A DNA stretch of 10,368 bases from positions 1 through 10,368 of the forward strand of contig JAFGVF010000335.1 of NCBI GenBank assembly GCA_016938155.1, read 5' to 3'. Shown in pieces: positions 6,370-10,368 of the stretch; within the stretch, counting starts at the first letter, position 1, and each line of letters begins with the position of its first letter. Source of the stretch: Candidatus Cloacimonadota bacterium. GTDB lineage: Bacteria; Cloacimonadota; Cloacimonadia; Cloacimonadales; JAFGVF01. The notes beneath the pieces are model-generated. The model worked only from the letters and a program-made list of their open reading frames with translations. It was not told where the DNA came from and searched no databases. A program made the position numbers and the translations under genes.

Positions 6370-7662
6370 ATGATTATCGAATTTCGAGTAAAGAATTTCC
6401 ACTCCATCAAAGATGAACAGATTTTAAGCTTCGAAGCCAGCCCTGATAAAGAATATGAAGACTACTATGTTGTAAATATTGGTAAATACCGACTCTTGAA
6501 AATGGCTATGATTTATGGTGCAAATGCTGCGGGGAAATCGAATGTACTAATGGCTTTGGATGTGCTACGATTACTCGCAGTGGATCGAAGAGATAATGAT
6601 GCTAAGATACCAACTGTCCCCTTCCAGTTTTCAGATGAAACAAAAAATGAAAACACCGAATTGGCATTGGAGTTTCTTGTAAAAGTTGATAATCAATACC
6701 TTAGACATCGTTATTTTATTGAATTCAATACCAATGAGATCGTTAAAGAAAAATTAGAATACTATCCCAGTACTCAACCAGCTCTTATTTTCTTAAGAAT
6801 ACTAAATCGAGTTAATCCCCGAGGGTTTGATTTAACTATAGGAAATAAGATTAAGCTAAAGTCTAATGATATTGAGGCAATAGAGCTTAACACATTAATG
6901 ACAACCTCAATCTTATCATGTTTCAAAGTGATAAATTCCCTGTTTTTAGAAGCAAGACGGGGGTTTGAATGGTTCAATACCAAGCTCTTGCCGGTAGTTA
7001 ATAATTCTATGGATGCTGTAGTCGATACACTTACTTCCAGATACTTTTATGATTTCCCAGAACAGAAAGATTTGCTTGTACAGCTCTTGCAAAAAGCAGA
7101 TATGAGCGTACAGGATATCAAACATGAAATAGAAGAAGGGACTTTAGCTAATATACCCGTAAACATTAAGTATTATAAAGACCGTATTAAAAGAGAGGTG
7201 ATTCATCAATACAATTCTGATAAAACATGTAGTTTACCGTATATCTTAGAATCATTAGGGACCAAGAAACTTCTGATGCTTTCCGGTCCCCTTTTCTGGG
7301 CAATTCTGAGAGAAATGTCTCTTCCAATTGATGAGCTTGAATCATCTTTACATTTTGAATTGCAGAAATATTTTATCTTAGTGTTCCTTGCTAATTCTAA
7401 ACACTCTCAACTTCTCTTTACCACCCACAACATAATGCTGCTTGATTGGGACGCAATCCGCAATGATGTAGTATGGTTTACAGAAAAAAGAGAAGACGGT
7501 TCAACTGAATTATACTCTCTATTAGAATTTAAGGGTGTCAACCGCAGAAAGGTATTGAATCAATATATGGCGGGCAACTTTGGAGCAAAACCCGATATTT
7601 ATGATTATCATCTTGATTTTGACTCTATCAGGGATATGGACGATGGCAAAAAGGAAGAATAA
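6370..7662 (+). CDS. RloA/AbiLi-like AAA (ABC-type) ATPase of a defence pair
   Basis: 430 residues, the usual size for AAA_15/RloA-type proteins. It starts with the family N-terminus MIIEFRVKNFHSIKD. Walker A is GANAAGKS (50-57). The ABC-like signature is LGTKKLL (296-302). Walker B is LPIDE (318-322), followed by the D-loop LESSLH (323-328). The H-loop is TTHN (351-354). The insert between (about 100-290) is helical, as in OLD/RloA ATPases. The family hydrolyses ATP, often as a dimer that senses infection and controls a partner effector. The partner here is the RloB-like protein, whose start codon overlaps this gene's end by 20 bases. The Pro in Walker B is unusual. Known parallels are lactococcal AbiLi/AbiLii, Campylobacter RloA/RloB and AriA of PARIS. 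Exact subtype is not settled. Confidence 0.88.
   Translation: MIIEFRVKNFHSIKDEQILSFEASPDKEYEDYYVVNIGKYRLLKMAMIYGANAAGKSNVLMALDVLRLLAVDRRDNDAKIPTVPFQFSDETKNENTELALEFLVKVDNQYLRHRYFIEFNTNEIVKEKLEYYPSTQPALIFLRILNRVNPRGFDLTIGNKIKLKSNDIEAIELNTLMTTSILSCFKVINSLFLEARRGFEWFNTKLLPVVNNSMDAVVDTLTSRYFYDFPEQKDLLVQLLQKADMSVQDIKHEIEEGTLANIPVNIKYYKDRIKREVIHQYNSDKTCSLPYILESLGTKKLLMLSGPLFWAILREMSLPIDELESSLHFELQKYFILVFLANSKHSQLLFTTHNIMLLDWDAIRNDVVWFTEKREDGSTELYSLLEFKGVNRRKVLNQYMAGNFGAKPDIYDYHLDFDSIRDMDDGKKEE
7630..7634 (+). promoter_or_regulatory. Ribosome site within the ATPase gene for the RloB-like start
   Basis: AGGGA lies eight bases before ATG 7643. It favours this start over GAG-rich upstream codons in the same frame, and fits translational coupling to the ATPase gene. 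Confidence 0.5.
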
Positions 7663-8260
7663 AATTAGAGATTTGAAATCAAGCACTCTTATTCTTTGTG
7701 AAGGTGAGAGTGAGAAACAATACATTATCAGACTAAAAAGTAGAGAAAGAGAAGCCTTGAGATATTTGAAGATTGACCCACAGCCCTATATTCCCCAAGG
7801 TGATGCAATCTCTATTCTTAATAAAGCAATCGAAGAAGCAGAATATAGAAAAAATGTATATTGTTTGATTGACTTAGATCAAGTTCATACTCAACAGAAA
7901 TTCGATAAGTATATTATCTTTAAAAACAAAGCGTTAATGAAAAGCAATATACTCGTCATTGAATCCTATCCCTGCTTCGAGACATGGGTGAAATTCCATT
8001 ACGAGTTAATCACTAAAGAAGTTTGTGTCTGTGACTCTATGAAAGATGAAGTATTGAAGCATATTGTTAACTATGAAAAGGGAGATAAGGGTTTTGATTT
8101 GTATTCTCACTTGAAACCGCTACTCCCAATAGCAGTTACTAATGCTAAGTCAGCTGAGAATAATAGGAATAAGATACTTGAACTAAACACGAAAGAAAAG
8201 GATTGCAGATTACCATTTTCAGATATTTATCAGTTGATTGAAGCTTTAAAAATAGTTTAG
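7643..8260 (+). CDS. RloB/AbiLii-like protein with TOPRIM-like motifs, putative effector
   Basis: 205 residues, starting inside the last 20 bases of the ATPase gene. A start at 7580 in the same frame would add 21 hydrophobic residues that are a shadow of the ATPase reading and have no ribosome site. Motifs: LILCEGESEKQYI (16-28) with conserved E20/E22, CLIDLD (74-79) with D77/D79, and SYPCFETWVKFHYE (108-121), equivalent to the S-x-P-C-F-E-x-W-x-x-x-H block of RloB (PF13707). The acidic E ... DxD layout resembles TOPRIM metal-binding nucleases, as in AriB of PARIS. The inferred role is the toxic or nucleic-acid-cutting arm of an abortive-infection module held or triggered by the ATPase. The C-terminal half (122-205) is charged and undefined. 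Catalysis is not proven. Confidence 0.85.
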   Translation: MAKRKNKIRDLKSSTLILCEGESEKQYIIRLKSREREALRYLKIDPQPYIPQGDAISILNKAIEEAEYRKNVYCLIDLDQVHTQQKFDKYIIFKNKALMKSNILVIESYPCFETWVKFHYELITKEVCVCDSMKDEVLKHIVNYEKGDKGFDLYSHLKPLLPIAVTNAKSAENNRNKILELNTKEKDCRLPFSDIYQLIEALKIV

Positions 8261-8422
8261 AAATCCATGTTTGCTTACTGATCAACATTTGGTGCATGTA
8301 GTTAGACTGTCCCATATGGATTAGTATTATAATACAACAGCTAAGGACTGTTCAACTCATAACAATTCTTAGAAACCCACATTTTTTTAATGAATACTAA
8401 ATGCTTTTTTAGAAACCAAACT
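8261..8422. other. Convergent intergenic spacer with weak hairpin and repeats
   Basis: Both neighbours end here. An imperfect + strand hairpin (8341-8352 with 8361-8372, 11 pairs including one G-U, plus one C-A mismatch) is followed nine bases later by seven T (8382-8388). The gap is too long for a standard terminator, so I call it only weak. GTATTATAATAC (8324-8335) is a perfect palindrome. TTAGAAA-C-like words recur at 8256, 8368 and 8408. Confidence 0.4.
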
Positions 8423-10368
8423 TTATTTATTGAGCAATATCTCCATTATCTCTTCTTCTGTCATTCCCTGCTTCAGATTATTTCTAAGATATGCTTCATA
8501 ATCATGAGAACCTAAAAGGCTGGTATTATTACGATATTGTAAAATAGCAACAACCCGGTAGAACATATTGGAAGTAGCTAACCCGACTGAAGCGTGTATG
8601 TATTGTGTTGTAGTACTGAGACCATGAAAATAGTATTGCCCCTCAATATCTGAAGACCCATTGTAAAAGACAAAATAATAATCAGGTGTTACGGGCGTGT
8701 TATAAATCGTTTCTGTCACAGCATTCCAAGAGATAACAGCATCATAACCATTCATTATTACTGTCACAGCTTGTGGAGCTTGAGGTGGTACATAGTCTCC
8801 TGTTCCACTGAGGATTAATTCAGAAATAGGCAGATTGATGGAGTTATTGTAAAGGGTAAGGTGGTCATAAAAGTTTCCCGAATACTGAGGAGTAAAACTC
8901 ACTTGGAAATAGGTGCTGTCCCCCTCTTCAATCTCTATAGGTAGTGTGCTTATAGCCTCAAATGGTGAATTTTCAAGCTCAAGTGTTAGTGAATCTACGA
9001 TAACGGTTGCTGTTCCAATATTCTTTAACCAAACATTTTGAGGTATGGATTGTGAACCAAGATATACTGTTCCAAAGGAAAGCGAAGGATTGGAGATAAT
9101 CTCAAGTTCAGGGTATCGGGGTAAAACAGTGATATAGTCCAGTTTAGTCATGGTTGTTGTAAAATCATATGAATTTGTAACTGTTAAAGAAACCGAATAT
9201 ACTCCAGCTGTGTTAAATAAATGAGTTGGGTTTTGTTCTGAGGAATCAATTATTCCATCATTCTCAAAATCCCACTGCCAAGATAAAACATTACCTAAAG
9301 ATAAATCTTGAAAGAGAACATTTAAAGGAGCATAACCTTGTGTAGGAATCGCTTCAAAATCTGCTGGTGTAAAAACTTGACATTCAGGCAAATCAATTGC
9401 ATCAATCCAAGCACAATCCTGACCCTCAATCGTAGCACCATCTTTCTGGTAAGTCCATTTAAAAGTATGAACACCTGCAGTTACGGGATATTCTTCATAT
9501 TCCCAATAAGAATCCCCGTCCCATCTGTCCATCTCCTGATCATCAATCCAGAAAGAGAGATAATCATAAGTGGGAGTATCTGGAGAATTTTCACAGGAAA
9601 CTCTCTGAATAAAAGAAATTACATCATCAACCAATACATCAATTTCGATGAAAATGGAAGTTGACTGATTATGATTAATCTGTCCTGACTTTGCAGCCTG
9701 TACTCCGTAAAAATGGGCATTAGGTGTAATACTCCAGTCTGAATCACCACTAAACTGCCAGTTGAATCCGCTGAAATCACCTTCAAAGTTTTCATCAACC
9801 GTAACAGGTCCCAGACTTGGATAAATTCCAATTACAGCAGCATTCCCTGCTGTCATGTCAACTCCATTAAAGGCAAGAGCATCAAGGGTGTAATAACCGT
9901 TTTGGTTACCTTCGTCGCCCCAGTTCACATGGAACTCATTGCCGTTTTGCCAACCGTCAATTACAAAGCCGATCTCTCCATTGGCTGTATCTGCTTTATA
10001 AAGAATGGGTCTGGCATTATTCAACTCATTCTTCAATAACTGTTCCCATGTCGCATCTGTATAATCCTGTCTGTTTACAAGCTGTGCAGTTGCATCATAG
10101 CGGAAATTATTTATCAATGCTGTGAAAGCATTAGAAATAGGAGCATAGGAATCAAAAGTTCCATAGTCCATATTCATTGCAACACCGCTATGGAAAAGTA
10201 ACTGCTGAGTTCCCGTAAGAATAAGTGTATTAGACATAGCAGCCCAATTATAATGAGTATTCTCAAAATCTGCTGTTATTGTACCGTAAGGTGCATCGTC
10301 ATAAGAGTTTGTACCCTCTCCGTTTGCGGGGTGGTTCCAGTATTTCATAATCATAGATGTAGAAACAG
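8423..10368 (-). CDS. C10 (streptopain-like) peptidase-domain protein, N-terminus cut, likely catalytically altered
   Basis: The frame runs off the window; the Met at 10354 is internal. Numbering from that Met, residues 1-180 are the C10 domain. VSTSMIMKYWNHP matches the block just after the catalytic Cys, which should lie about three codons beyond the edge. FHSGVAMNMDYG (54-65) and FHVNWG (141-146) are further C10 blocks. The His of GHAFV(I/C)DG is Ile128 (GEIGFVIDG), and NWGWGG reads NWGDEG (144-149), so proteolysis may be lost. Next come a MAM-like sandwich (about 185-325), a PKD domain (about 330-410, WQWDFENDG), an ASH-like domain (about 415-520) and an FN3-like domain (about 525-607). 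The end (608-643) is a charged helical tail without T9SS motifs. Probably exported; an adhesion or binding role is possible. It is convergent to the RloB-like gene. Confidence 0.85.
   Translation of the reverse strand, partial: VSTSMIMKYWNHPANGEGTNSYDDAPYGTITADFENTHYNWAAMSNTLILTGTQQLLFHSGVAMNMDYGTFDSYAPISNAFTALINNFRYDATAQLVNRQDYTDATWEQLLKNELNNARPILYKADTANGEIGFVIDGWQNGNEFHVNWGDEGNQNGYYTLDALAFNGVDMTAGNAAVIGIYPSLGPVTVDENFEGDFSGFNWQFSGDSDWSITPNAHFYGVQAAKSGQINHNQSTSIFIEIDVLVDDVISFIQRVSCENSPDTPTYDYLSFWIDDQEMDRWDGDSYWEYEEYPVTAGVHTFKWTYQKDGATIEGQDCAWIDAIDLPECQVFTPADFEAIPTQGYAPLNVLFQDLSLGNVLSWQWDFENDGIIDSSEQNPTHLFNTAGVYSVSLTVTNSYDFTTTMTKLDYITVLPRYPELEIISNPSLSFGTVYLGSQSIPQNVWLKNIGTATVIVDSLTLELENSPFEAISTLPIEIEEGDSTYFQVSFTPQYSGNFYDHLTLYNNSINLPISELILSGTGDYVPPQAPQAVTVIMNGYDAVISWNAVTETIYNTPVTPDYYFVFYNGSSDIEGQYYFHGLSTTTQYIHASVGLATSNMFYRVVAILQYRNNTSLLGSHDYEAYLRNNLKQGMTEEEIMEILLNK

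Noticed and set aside
7580..7642. Upstream start of the RloB-like gene with a hydrophobic N-terminus
   Set aside because: The 21 residues are read from another frame of the ATPase gene, lack a ribosome site, and RloB proteins begin shortly before the CEGExxE block.

Overview
The window looks like bacterial chromosomal DNA from the Fibrobacteres-Chlorobi-Bacteroidetes (FCB) side of the tree. A Cloacimonadota-like, Marinimicrobia-like or Ignavibacteria-like organism is my best guess. Two proteins end in the classic type IX secretion (T9SS) sorting domain (NYPNPFNP ... SGVYFYKL ... KKMILLK), one is a lipoprotein, and one is a large outer-membrane protein ending in Phe. A C10-type peptidase with PKD and ASH-like domains is also typical of these phyla. 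The DNA is moderately A+T rich. The phylum is inferred from protein style, not proven.

Region 1 (1-5614, + strand) is a compact four-gene operon: the 3' part of an outer-membrane protein, an orphan lipoprotein, a GH16 glucanase of laminarinase type, and a protein with two carbohydrate-binding-like domains. The genes are 4-18 bases apart and end at a strong intrinsic terminator. The likely job is surface capture and cleavage of a beta-1,3-glucan such as laminarin. The GH16 enzyme and the binding protein would be exported by T9SS, and the outer-membrane protein and lipoprotein would serve binding or uptake. No SusC/SusD pair is visible.

Region 2 (5546-6369) is a long gene-free stretch unusually rich in inverted repeats. 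At least eight short, mostly perfect hairpins with different sequences lie between 5557 and 5871. Further on, 6048-6173 folds on paper into three nested stems. All four non-Watson-Crick pairs in these stems are G-U in the + sense, which points to a + strand RNA just upstream of the next operon.

Region 3 (6370-8260, + strand) is a two-gene operon with overlapping ends: an AAA/ABC-type ATPase of the RloA/AbiLi kind and a RloB/AbiLii-like protein with TOPRIM-like acidic motifs. Such pairs are known or suspected anti-phage abortive-infection modules. It sits alone between intergenic spacers, like a defence islet.

Region 4 (8261-8422) is a short convergent spacer with weak repeats. Region 5 (8423-10368, - strand) is a large multidomain protein whose N-terminal part is a C10 (streptopain-like) peptidase domain, cut by the window edge just after the expected catalytic Cys. 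The position of the catalytic His is Ile, and the conserved NWGWGG loop reads NWGDEG, so it may be a catalytically dead relative. It has no T9SS tail.
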